The translations under genes and the position numbers were made by a program. From contig NZ_JACVEE010000001.1 of NCBI RefSeq assembly GCF_015355755.1, positions 1,116,001 to 1,180,000 on the forward strand: 64,000 nucleotides of DNA. The letters run 5' to 3'. The notes under the pieces were generated by a model. The model was not told the origin of the DNA, ran no database searches, and worked only from the letters and a program-made list of their open reading frames with translations. Positions 42,019 through 50,734 of this stretch are shown piece after piece; the stretch's first letter is position 1; each line of letters opens with the position of its first letter. The stretch is from Nocardia sp. XZ_19_385 (GTDB taxonomy: Bacteria > Actinomycetota > Actinomycetes > Mycobacteriales > Mycobacteriaceae).

Positions 42019-42438
42019 CGTAGGTTTCGCGGAGATCCACCTCCGAAGGGAGAGCTATGCCAGCGCGCCCAATCTATTTGCTGCAGGACATCTTCGGCCA
42101 CCGAGGCTCGCCCGATGACACATCATCGTCGATTGATCGCCGAGCCGCAGAGACTCGATATCAACACTGCCGCAACAGATCTCAAGGTTTGAAACGGCCT
42201 TTTCCGGTCGATCGCCGGCGGATCGGCAGGTAACGTCGGCCCGCGCTCGCCGATTGCCATCGGAGAGCACATAACGGGTGGAACGGTACGCAGACCTGTT
42301 CGGCGGCGTGGTGGGGATCAGAAAGGATTGCCGCACTTCAGGATTCAGTGCGCTGGAGTTAGGTCGATCCCAGTCAGCACCCTCACGAGCGAGGGGGACT
42401 TCAAGAGCTGACCGGCTACCGACCGTCGATGGAACGTG

Positions 42439-45400
42439 ATGGCAACAGAGAACGGGGCTCGACGCATGGAAGTGGATCGGTGGACGTCCGTCACCGAATC
42501 AAGTTTCGAGCACGAACGCCGCGGCCTGGAGGCCATCCGCGTAGGGCTACCTAATGCCGACCCATGGTATGCGTGGTCGAACTTCACCTTCACCGAGCGG
42601 TACGGGCACGTACGCGAGGTCGACCTGCTGGTGATCGCGCCCAACGGGGTTCACATGATCGAGTTGAAGGACTGGCGCGGCCAACTCACTGTCGAGCGTG
42701 GCGACTGGGTGCTGAAGCTGGACGGTAGAGGTCGACGACATCACCGTAGCCCGCTGCACTTGAATGAGCAGAAGGCCAAAGAATTGGCCGGGTTGCTCGC
42801 CCCACACCTTGGGGCCGAGCGAGTCTTTGTGACCAGCCATGTCTGCCTGACCAACAAGGATCTGACATTCACCTTGCCGCCGGGCGACCGCGCGAACACA
42901 CACACCATCGCGGAGCTGGTGCGAGTATTGGCTGGACCGGTGCTCGACGAACGCCGCCGGATGACCGCCCAGCGGGCGAAGTCCGTCGCTCGGGCTCTGC
43001 AGAAGGTCGGAATCGGCCGCAGCGAAGCCGATTTCACGGTGGGCGCGTACCGGCTCGAACACAAGCCATTCGACATCGGCCCGACCTGGAGCGACTACCG
43101 GGCCTCACACGCCGATCTGGGTACGCTGGCGCGTGTCCGGATCTACGTCTCCGAGCGCGGCGCGGATGCCGAGGCGCGCAAATCGGTATACGACTCGGCG
43201 AAACGAGAAGCGGCGGTACTGCGCCGATTCCGGCATCCCGGTGTGGTTCGGTTCGTCGATATCGACTCCGGAGCGCATCCGGCGGGCCCGGCGCTGATCT
43301 TCGAATACGACCCAAGCACGGTCCGTTTGGACGAATTCGTGTCACGCCATGCGTCCACCCTCGACCTCACCGACCGGCTGCAGCTCGTGCGTCAGCTTGC
43401 CGAGACCATGCGGGCAGCACACTCAGGGCGTATCTACCATCGCGGCCTGTCCGCACACTCGGTCCACGTCATCCCACGCCTGCGCGACCGGAGTGGCCGT
43501 GAGCTCGGGGAACCAGACCGTTGGCGCACACCGTACCTGCAGATCGCGGACTGGCAGATCGCCACCCAACACGGCACCGCCAGCCGACCGGGACGCACCG
43601 GCCTTGCGACGACGAATCTCACGACGGCGCATCTAGCTCCCGGCACCGAGGTGTACCTAGCCCCGGAGCTGGCCGCTGCCAAACCCAAGCCGATCGAGAT
43701 GGACGTGTACGGCTTGGGCATGCTCGCGTACCTGTTGGTGGCAGGCCGTCCACCGGCCGCGACCCAGGCTGAGTTGCTTGCCAGGTTCGAGGCAGGTGAG
43801 GGGTTGCGGCCCGGCGCTGTGGTGGACGGATTGCATTCCGACATCGATGAGCTGGTTGAGGCAGCGACTGCCTATCAGCCCGAGCGCCGGATCTCCTCGG
43901 TGGACGAGTTCCTAGAGTGGCTGGAACTCATCGAGTCCGAATTGCGCACACCAACGGAGCCAGAACCGGTTGCGCCGGAGATCGATCCACTCGATGCGGT
44001 CGCCGGCGACATCCTGGACCGACGCTGGGAAGTGCGCCGACGGCTCGGCACCGGCTCGACCAGCCGTGCATTCCTGGTGCGCGATCTGGCCGCAGACCCG
44101 CAGACAAAGGACGCGCGAGCCTTCGCAGTGCTGAAGGTGGCACTGTCGGACGGCCGCGCCGACGTGCTGACCCGCGAGGCCGAGGTGATGCGGCGGCTGC
44201 GCAAGGATGCCCGCATCATTCAATCGGTTGATCCTGGGGTCGTCCGCATCGGCGTCCGGACCGGCCTGCTACTCGAATATGTCGGCGACGAACGGGAATT
44301 GGACGCACCGACGGAAACTGGGAGCAAGCGCCGCCGCACTGAGGAGACGGTGGCGCGACACCTTCGTGAGAACGGCCGCCTCACGGTGGATGAACTGGAG
44401 GCCTACGGCGAATACCTATTCGGCGCGGTCGAGTTCCTGGAGGGTGAGGGCATCTGGCACCGAGACCTCAAGCCGGACAATATCGCCATCCGCGTGCGCC
44501 CCAACCGAACCCGGCAGCTGGTACTGATCGACTTCTCGCTCGCCGGCTATCCGGCGAAGGATACCGAGGCGGGGACCGACGGCTACCTGGACCCATTCAT
44601 CGGCACCATCAGCCGCACCAATTACGACGCGCACGCGGAACGCTACGCGCTGGCGGTCACCTTGCACGAGATGGCGTCTGCTGAACTTCCGCGCTGGGGT
44701 GACGGCTCGGTCGCACCACGACAGACCGATCCGAACCACCTCCCCTACCCGGAGATCGCCACGGACGCATTCGATCCGTCGATCCGGGACGGGTTGATCG
44801 GGTTCTTCCGCAGGGCACTGCACCGGAATGCCGCACAGCGGTTCGACGACCTCAAACCTATGCGGGACGAGTGGCGGCGGATCTTCCTGGAGATGGCGCG
44901 AGCGGTGCCGTCCCGGCCGCGGACCCGGCACCCGGCTGTGGACGTGACCGAAGGTGCCCCTGGCTCCGAGACGGCAACTGGTGGCGCCGACCTCACGCCT
45001 GCAGAGGCGGAGACCTCCGAGCAGGAGCGCGATCGGATCGCCGAGCAAGTAGCTCGCGAAACCCCGCTGGCGACAGCAGGTTTGACGGCGGCGGCCGAGC
45101 AGTTCCTGTACGGGCTCGGCATCAACACGGTCGGCGACCTGCTCGACTACAGCCAGCGCAACCTCATCAACGCTCCCGGCTTGGGTGCGCGCACCCGCAT
45201 CGAGATCCAGGGCCGCCAGAAGCAGTGGGGCAGACTGCTGGGCCGCACTACGCCAACCCCGCTCACCACCGAAGGCCGCCTCGCCGCCAAGGAGGAGCTG
45301 ACCGAAGCACAGGCAGCTGCAGCGGATCAGGGCGCCACGGTGCTGCGGGCACTTAGCCTGGACACCCTGGTGTCGCAGCTGGTGCCGGAGCTCAACAACA

Positions 45401-47058
45401 ACGGTTCCAACGCCAAGAAAGTCGACATGGTGACCCGGCTGCTTCAGGTCCCCGGTGTAAACGACTTGCCCGACCTGGGTGTATGGCCGACGAAGTCGGC
45501 TGTAGCAGCGACGATGGGCGTCAGCTCGCCGGCCATCTCTCAGTCGCTCAAGCAGATGCGTCAGAAGTGGCGCAAATCCGATGCGGTGTCCGCGGTACGC
45601 GACGAAATCCTGGAGCTACTAAGGGAATTCGGACGAGTTGCCTCCATCAGCGAGATCGCCGACGCCCTGATCCTGCGCCGCGGAACCCGGCTCGACGGCC
45701 GTGCACAGCGGAGGGCACTGGCGGTGGCAGTGGTGCGCGCAGTCGCCGAGGCCGAACAGCTGACACCAGACGAGGCGGCTTTCGAGTGCAACGGCCCTCG
45801 TGATGGCGCACTGCCGGTTGTGCTGGCCTTGGAGGTAGACGAAGAGAACGATCCGCCCGAAACGCCCTCGGTGAAGGCACTATTGGGCTACGCGGCACGG
45901 TTGGGCGCGGCCGCGGATCGGCTGGCGGATTCGGAGACGCTCCCCACACCCGCCACCGTGCTGGAACGGTTGAGTGCAATCGACGTGCCACCGGGCGTCG
46001 TCGAGTGGTCCGATCTCGGTTGGGACGAGCGCCGGCTGGTACAGATGGCGGTGGGCGCATCGCGGCACGCCGCGGCCACACCCCGATTGGAGATTTATCC
46101 GCTGACTCTGCCGCTGGTAAGGGCGGCCCGGCTCACCCAGGCGGGCCTGGTCCGCCTGACCCCGGGTCTGGAACGCCAGCGCCAGCCTGGTGTACGGGTC
46201 GAAGAAGTGCACGAGCGGATTCGTGCCCGCTTCCCAGAACTCGGAGCGGAACAGGGACTTTCGGACGGCTCGGAGCTCACCGCTGCGCTGCGTAATGCCG
46301 GTTTCGATCTGGTGCTGGAGACCAGTTCCGAGGGCATAGTCCGTTACTTGCCGACCCACGGAATAGACACCTTCAGCTCGATGTCGGTCTGGTCGGGCCG
46401 CCGATCCACCGCCACCACCATCCGAAACGGCCGCTGGGCCGACGACCCAGCCATCGCCGCGGCGTCCCGCGCCGAGGAACAGCTCACCGCCACGGCGGGC
46501 CGCGACGGTTTCCGAGTGCTGACGGTACGTTCTTCGCTTGCGAACCTGGCTGCCGACGAGATCGCGAGTCGGTTTGCGGCCGAGCCGATTTCGATGACGG
46601 GGCTCTTCCTTTCCGCCATGCATGATCTGATTCCTGCCGGTGGTAAGCCGACCTGGGAGACGATCCTCATGGCCGACGCCGCCGAACCGGGTAGCAAGCG
46701 TGCGATTCGCTTCGCGGAGTACGTGCGGACGGCATTTGGCCGCATCGAACCTAGGGTGCGCACGCGCCTGACTTCTGCGGCAGGCCCAGTGCTCATGACC
46801 GACACCCTGGTCTACGCACGCTATGACGCCATGGGCGTACTGAACCGGCTCGCGGAGCAGTCGCGGCACGGCGGTCGTGGACTGTGGATGCTCTGCCCCC
46901 AGGACGACCCCCATCGCAAACCGCGTCTGGGCACGGCCGCTGTTCCTTTCCTAGCCGGGTTCAGCGAGTGGATCGTGCTGACCGACGACTGGGTCCGCAA
47001 CGCTCACCGATCCGGTAGCCGAAACATCAACGCCGACAACACAGGGGTGTCTGCATGA
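42439..47058 (+). CDS. pglW: BREX type 2 serine/threonine kinase PglW
   Basis: The protein has 1539 residues from the ATG at 42439 (a GTG immediately before it is also possible). Domains in order: NERD nuclease-like domain (about 20-130; EVDLLVI and MIELKDW keep the Asp and E-x-K set), a degenerate kinase-like domain (about 200-500; YHRGLSAHSV replaces HRD, and no DFG is seen), and an active-looking kinase (about 530-860; HRDLKPDN with Asp 676, LIDFSLAG at about 697). A helix-hairpin-helix-like segment (LYGLGINTVGDLLDYS) and a long helical C-terminus follow. In the Streptomyces Pgl/BREX-2 phage defence PglW phosphorylates proteins of the system. It is the first gene of the operon and overlaps pglX by 4 bases. 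Confidence 0.95.
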   Translation: MATENGARRMEVDRWTSVTESSFEHERRGLEAIRVGLPNADPWYAWSNFTFTERYGHVREVDLLVIAPNGVHMIELKDWRGQLTVERGDWVLKLDGRGRRHHRSPLHLNEQKAKELAGLLAPHLGAERVFVTSHVCLTNKDLTFTLPPGDRANTHTIAELVRVLAGPVLDERRRMTAQRAKSVARALQKVGIGRSEADFTVGAYRLEHKPFDIGPTWSDYRASHADLGTLARVRIYVSERGADAEARKSVYDSAKREAAVLRRFRHPGVVRFVDIDSGAHPAGPALIFEYDPSTVRLDEFVSRHASTLDLTDRLQLVRQLAETMRAAHSGRIYHRGLSAHSVHVIPRLRDRSGRELGEPDRWRTPYLQIADWQIATQHGTASRPGRTGLATTNLTTAHLAPGTEVYLAPELAAAKPKPIEMDVYGLGMLAYLLVAGRPPAATQAELLARFEAGEGLRPGAVVDGLHSDIDELVEAATAYQPERRISSVDEFLEWLELIESELRTPTEPEPVAPEIDPLDAVAGDILDRRWEVRRRLGTGSTSRAFLVRDLAADPQTKDARAFAVLKVALSDGRADVLTREAEVMRRLRKDARIIQSVDPGVVRIGVRTGLLLEYVGDERELDAPTETGSKRRRTEETVARHLRENGRLTVDELEAYGEYLFGAVEFLEGEGIWHRDLKPDNIAIRVRPNRTRQLVLIDFSLAGYPAKDTEAGTDGYLDPFIGTISRTNYDAHAERYALAVTLHEMASAELPRWGDGSVAPRQTDPNHLPYPEIATDAFDPSIRDGLIGFFRRALHRNAAQRFDDLKPMRDEWRRIFLEMARAVPSRPRTRHPAVDVTEGAPGSETATGGADLTPAEAETSEQERDRIAEQVARETPLATAGLTAAAEQFLYGLGINTVGDLLDYSQRNLINAPGLGARTRIEIQGRQKQWGRLLGRTTPTPLTTEGRLAAKEELTEAQAAAADQGATVLRALSLDTLVSQLVPELNNNGSNAKKVDMVTRLLQVPGVNDLPDLGVWPTKSAVAATMGVSSPAISQSLKQMRQKWRKSDAVSAVRDEILELLREFGRVASISEIADALILRRGTRLDGRAQRRALAVAVVRAVAEAEQLTPDEAAFECNGPRDGALPVVLALEVDEENDPPETPSVKALLGYAARLGAAADRLADSETLPTPATVLERLSAIDVPPGVVEWSDLGWDERRLVQMAVGASRHAAATPRLEIYPLTLPLVRAARLTQAGLVRLTPGLERQRQPGVRVEEVHERIRARFPELGAEQGLSDGSELTAALRNAGFDLVLETSSEGIVRYLPTHGIDTFSSMSVWSGRRSTATTIRNGRWADDPAIAAASRAEEQLTATAGRDGFRVLTVRSSLANLAADEIASRFAAEPISMTGLFLSAMHDLIPAGGKPTWETILMADAAEPGSKRAIRFAEYVRTAFGRIEPRVRTRLTSAAGPVLMTDTLVYARYDAMGVLNRLAEQSRHGGRGLWMLCPQDDPHRKPRLGTAAVPFLAGFSEWIVLTDDWVRNAHRSGSRNINADNTGVSA

Positions 47059-50000
47059 TCGACCGCGTCGTATTGTTGGCCGACCTTCGCAAGCAGGTTG
47101 TGGCGGTTGAGAAGGACCTGGTCCAGCAGGTCGAGCGCCCCGGCACGGATGCCACCCGTACAGCGCGCGATCAATTGCTCGATGAATACCATCAGGCTAA
47201 GAAGGTTGGTCGTACCGCCGCCACGTGGTCGACATGGCTTGTGGGCGACGACAAGTACCCGGGCCGTATCCCCCAGGTGGCCGCGGCTTGGGTGCTTGGC
47301 ACCGTATTTGTCCGCTTCTGCGAAGACAATCAGCTCATCACCGAGCCGTACCTGACTGGGCCCAGTGCTGACCGACGTGGCCTGGCGCAGGCTCGCTACG
47401 ACGCTTACGTCGAATCCGATCCCGACCCCACTTACCGGGGCTGGCTGCTGCGCGCCTTCACCGAACTGGCAGCTGGCCAGGCGGGCAAGCTGTTGTTCGA
47501 CCCGGACCACAACCCGCTCTACCAGGTTCAACTCTCCCACGAGGGTGCGCGTGCGCTGGTCGAATTCTGGCGTGCCCGAGACAAACAGGGGCAGCTGGTG
47601 CACGATTTCACCGACCCGCTGAGGGAGGGCGGTAAGGACGGTTGGAGCACTCGCTTCCTCGGCGACTTGTATGAGGAGCTCTCCGAGAATGCACGTAAAG
47701 CCTATGCGTTGCGACAGACTCCGGTCTTCGTGGAAGAGTTCATCCTCGACCGCACCATGAATCCGGCGCTGGGGGAGTTTGGTCACGAGGAGCTTAGAGT
47801 CATCGACCCAACTTGTGGCTCAGGGCATTTCGTGCTCGGAGCCTTCCGGCGGCTGGTCGAGGCATGGGAAGCGCAGCCGCGCGGAAAAGGCTTGCATCAG
47901 CAGGTGCGGGCAGCGCTGGACTCGGTGCACGGCGTCGATCTCAACCCGTTCGCTATCGCCATCGCCCGCTTCCGGCTGCTGGTGGCGGCGATGGCGGCAG
48001 CGAAGGTCGCCACGCTCGCCAAGGCGGCCAACTACGAATGGCCGATTCACTTGGCGGTCGGTGACTCACTCATCCAGAACCGGCAACTCGAACTAGATTT
48101 TAGCGGCGCCGATGGCGGAGACCCGCTCGCCGGATTCTCCTATGCCACTGAGGATATGCTCCAACATCCACGCATCCTGGAGAACGAGCGCTATCACGTG
48201 GTGGTCGGCAATCCGCCGTACATTACCGTGAAGGACAGAAAGCTCAACGAGGCATACCGGAAGATCTACTCCGACGTCTGCTCCGGTAAGTACGCGCTGT
48301 CGGTCCCGTTCGCCGCCCGCTTCTTCGAACTTGCCAAGCGCGGTGGCTCAGATGGGCGGGGGTTCGGACGGGTCGGACAGATCACCGCGAATTCATTCAT
48401 GAAGCGAGAGTTCGGGACTAAGCTCATCGAAGAATATTTCTCCGAGAGAGTGGAGCTCACCGAGGTGATCGACACCTCCGGTGCTTATATTCCGGGGCAC
48501 GGCACACCGACGGTAATACTCGTCGGCACACCGAGATCCGGCAACATCCGGATACCAAACATCCGTACGGTGCGAAGTGTACGAGGCGAACCCAAAGCGC
48601 CCGAGGAGCCCGAGAACGGGCTCGTATGGCGGGAGATCGTCGAGCAAATCAGCAATCCGGGCTTTGTGGGGCAATGGGTTTCGGTGAATGACCTGGAGCG
48701 GAGGCGATACTTCGGCAAGCAACCGTGGATCCTACTCGACGGCGGGCTGGAGATGGTGGAGCAGATCGGAACAACAGGTCAGCGTCGCCTGCGGTCATTG
48801 CTACCCCGAGATATCGGCTTTGCCAGTTTCCCAGGATGCGACGATGCATTCGTGAGTACTCCAGATGCACTGCAACGAAAGAGGATTAAAGACAACCTGG
48901 CCACGAGGCTCGTTACCGGTGAAATTGTTCGCGACTGGGATGCACAGACCGACGAGCAAGCTATAACACCATATGATGCCGCGCTAGAGCCGCTCGAATA
49001 CGATGAGAGAAGCCCTTGGGGGCGTCTCCTGTGGTCAGTTCGTAGCCACCTTCGCTCAACCACTGACTTCAATGGCAAGACTCAAGAAGATCTCGGCAAG
49101 CCGTGGTGGACCTGGTACCGATGGGTTCGAGAACGATATGCAACCCCTCTATCCATCACATACGGCGAAATAGCAACCCACAATCATTTTACTTTGGACC
49201 GCGGCGGGAAGGTCTTTACTCGAACTGCACCAGTAATCAAGTTGGCGAGCGAAGCAACCGAGGAGGAACACCTCCTGCTGCTTGGTCTTCTCAACAGCTC
49301 CACTGCATGCTTCTGGCTCAAAATGATGTGCCATAACAAAGGAAGTACCGTTGATGCCCGGGGCGCACGCCAGGCAACGATACCTTTCGAAGATTTCTAT
49401 CAGTTCAACGGAACCAACATCGGCAAATTCCCAATTGCTATAGGACGCACGGAAGCGCTAGGAAGTGAACTCGATCTCCTAGGAAACCAGCTGGCAGCCG
49501 CACGGCCTGCGAATGTCGCCAATCAGGCTACTGTTCCGAACCTTTCATTACTCCGTTCAGCAGCGGAAGTGTGGAGTTCCATCCGGGCAACCATGATCGC
49601 TTTGCAGGAGGAACTCGACTGGCAGGTCTATTCGCTCTATAGCCTCTGCCCTGAGGATTTGCGCACGCCTGAGCGAGACGTGCCCGAAATCTCCTTGGGG
49701 GAGCGTGCATTCGAGATTGTTCTCGCCCGTCGAGCAAGCAGGGGCGAGGCGTCATCTGAGTGGTTCACCCGCCATAACTCCACCCCGATCACTGAAATCC
49801 CATCCCAATGGCCGCACTCGTACAAGGCTGTCGTCGAAAGGCGCATCGATGCCATCGAAAATAACCGCGCCATCAACATGATCGAGCGCCCAGAGTACAA
49901 GCGCCGCTGGGCAACCGAAGGCTGGGATGCCCTGCAGCACAAGGCACTACGCGCCTGGCTCCTCCGTCGAATGGAGCGCCCCGGCCTGTGGCATGACGAG

Positions 50001-50732
50001 AGCGACCAACCGGTCATCCGCACCCTGACCCGCCTGACCGACCTTCTCTCGCAGGATGAAGATTTCACCTCGGTCGCCGTGATCTACGCTCCCCGCCAAG
50101 ACTTGACGAAAGTGGTAGCGGATCTACTCACCGAGGAGCACGTTCCCTTCCTGGCTGCCTTGCGCTACAAGCCATCTGGCCTGCGCAAGCGCGGCGACTG
50201 GGAGCACGTCTGGGACCTCCAGCGCCAGGAGGACAATGCGGCTGACCTGGAGCAACAGCTCAAAATTCGTGATTCGATCCCAGTGCCGCCCAAGTACACC
50301 AGCACAGATTTCCTGCGCACCTCGTTCTGGCAGGCCCGCGGCAAACTGGACGTCCCGAAGGAACGCTTCATCTCCTACGGCGACACCAACACCCCCACTC
50401 CGCAACGCTACGGCTGGGCGGGCTGGGATCACCGCGAGCAGGCTCAAGCCCTCGCGACGTATTTCACGACCCACGCCGTGGACACCCAGCAGATCACCCC
50501 ACTGCTGGCCGGTCTGCTGGAGTTGCAGCCATGGTTGCAGCAGTGGCACAACGAATTCGATGACGCCTACAGCGGATCCCCGGCCGAATTCTTTGCCGGG
50601 TACCGCCGTCAGATTCAAAATGAGCACGGATTGACCGACGACGACCTGGTTGCCTGGCGTCCGACCGCCGCCACCCGCGGCCGAGCCACCGGCGCTGGGA
50701 AAGCCACCCGAGCGCGCAAGACACAGGAGTGA
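47055..50732 (+). CDS. pglX: BREX type 2 adenine-specific DNA methyltransferase PglX
   Basis: This 1225-aa N6-adenine methyltransferase has the AdoMet-binding motif VIDPTCGSGHF (Asp 251) and catalytic NPPY (386-389). A helical N-terminal region precedes them, and a target-recognition region (about 450-830) and helical C-terminal part (about 830-1225) follow. The length is standard for PglX. BREX methyltransferases mark host DNA and are needed for self/non-self discrimination. The start ATG overlaps the pglW stop (ATGA). From about 48.4 to 49.6 kb, over the target-recognition region, base composition is visibly more A/T-rich than in the flanks (45 percent GC in 49141-49200 by hand count), which suggests swapping of specificity segments between systems. 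Confidence 0.95.
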   Translation: MIDRVVLLADLRKQVVAVEKDLVQQVERPGTDATRTARDQLLDEYHQAKKVGRTAATWSTWLVGDDKYPGRIPQVAAAWVLGTVFVRFCEDNQLITEPYLTGPSADRRGLAQARYDAYVESDPDPTYRGWLLRAFTELAAGQAGKLLFDPDHNPLYQVQLSHEGARALVEFWRARDKQGQLVHDFTDPLREGGKDGWSTRFLGDLYEELSENARKAYALRQTPVFVEEFILDRTMNPALGEFGHEELRVIDPTCGSGHFVLGAFRRLVEAWEAQPRGKGLHQQVRAALDSVHGVDLNPFAIAIARFRLLVAAMAAAKVATLAKAANYEWPIHLAVGDSLIQNRQLELDFSGADGGDPLAGFSYATEDMLQHPRILENERYHVVVGNPPYITVKDRKLNEAYRKIYSDVCSGKYALSVPFAARFFELAKRGGSDGRGFGRVGQITANSFMKREFGTKLIEEYFSERVELTEVIDTSGAYIPGHGTPTVILVGTPRSGNIRIPNIRTVRSVRGEPKAPEEPENGLVWREIVEQISNPGFVGQWVSVNDLERRRYFGKQPWILLDGGLEMVEQIGTTGQRRLRSLLPRDIGFASFPGCDDAFVSTPDALQRKRIKDNLATRLVTGEIVRDWDAQTDEQAITPYDAALEPLEYDERSPWGRLLWSVRSHLRSTTDFNGKTQEDLGKPWWTWYRWVRERYATPLSITYGEIATHNHFTLDRGGKVFTRTAPVIKLASEATEEEHLLLLGLLNSSTACFWLKMMCHNKGSTVDARGARQATIPFEDFYQFNGTNIGKFPIAIGRTEALGSELDLLGNQLAAARPANVANQATVPNLSLLRSAAEVWSSIRATMIALQEELDWQVYSLYSLCPEDLRTPERDVPEISLGERAFEIVLARRASRGEASSEWFTRHNSTPITEIPSQWPHSYKAVVERRIDAIENNRAINMIERPEYKRRWATEGWDALQHKALRAWLLRRMERPGLWHDESDQPVIRTLTRLTDLLSQDEDFTSVAVIYAPRQDLTKVVADLLTEEHVPFLAALRYKPSGLRKRGDWEHVWDLQRQEDNAADLEQQLKIRDSIPVPPKYTSTDFLRTSFWQARGKLDVPKERFISYGDTNTPTPQRYGWAGWDHREQAQALATYFTTHAVDTQQITPLLAGLLELQPWLQQWHNEFDDAYSGSPAEFFAGYRRQIQNEHGLTDDDLVAWRPTAATRGRATGAGKATRARKTQE

Positions 50733-50734
50733 AA

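Larger units (their letters stand above)
41724..42438. other. 715-base mostly non-coding leader before the BREX operon
   Basis: No convincing protein gene fills this stretch. It contains the 25-bp palindrome at 41802, a possible 70-codon frame at 41806-42018, and a 58-codon frame at 42057-42233 (MPARPIYLLQDIFGHRGSPD...) preceded by GGGAG but with no recognisable family. The BREX promoter and possible regulatory elements should lie here. A/T content is higher than in flanking genes. Confidence 0.5.

Noticed and set aside
42057..42233. A 58-codon frame with a GGGAG upstream in the BREX leader
   Set aside because: It has no recognisable family and an Arg-rich composition; a chance start with a purine run is likely. 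Mentioned only in the leader entry.
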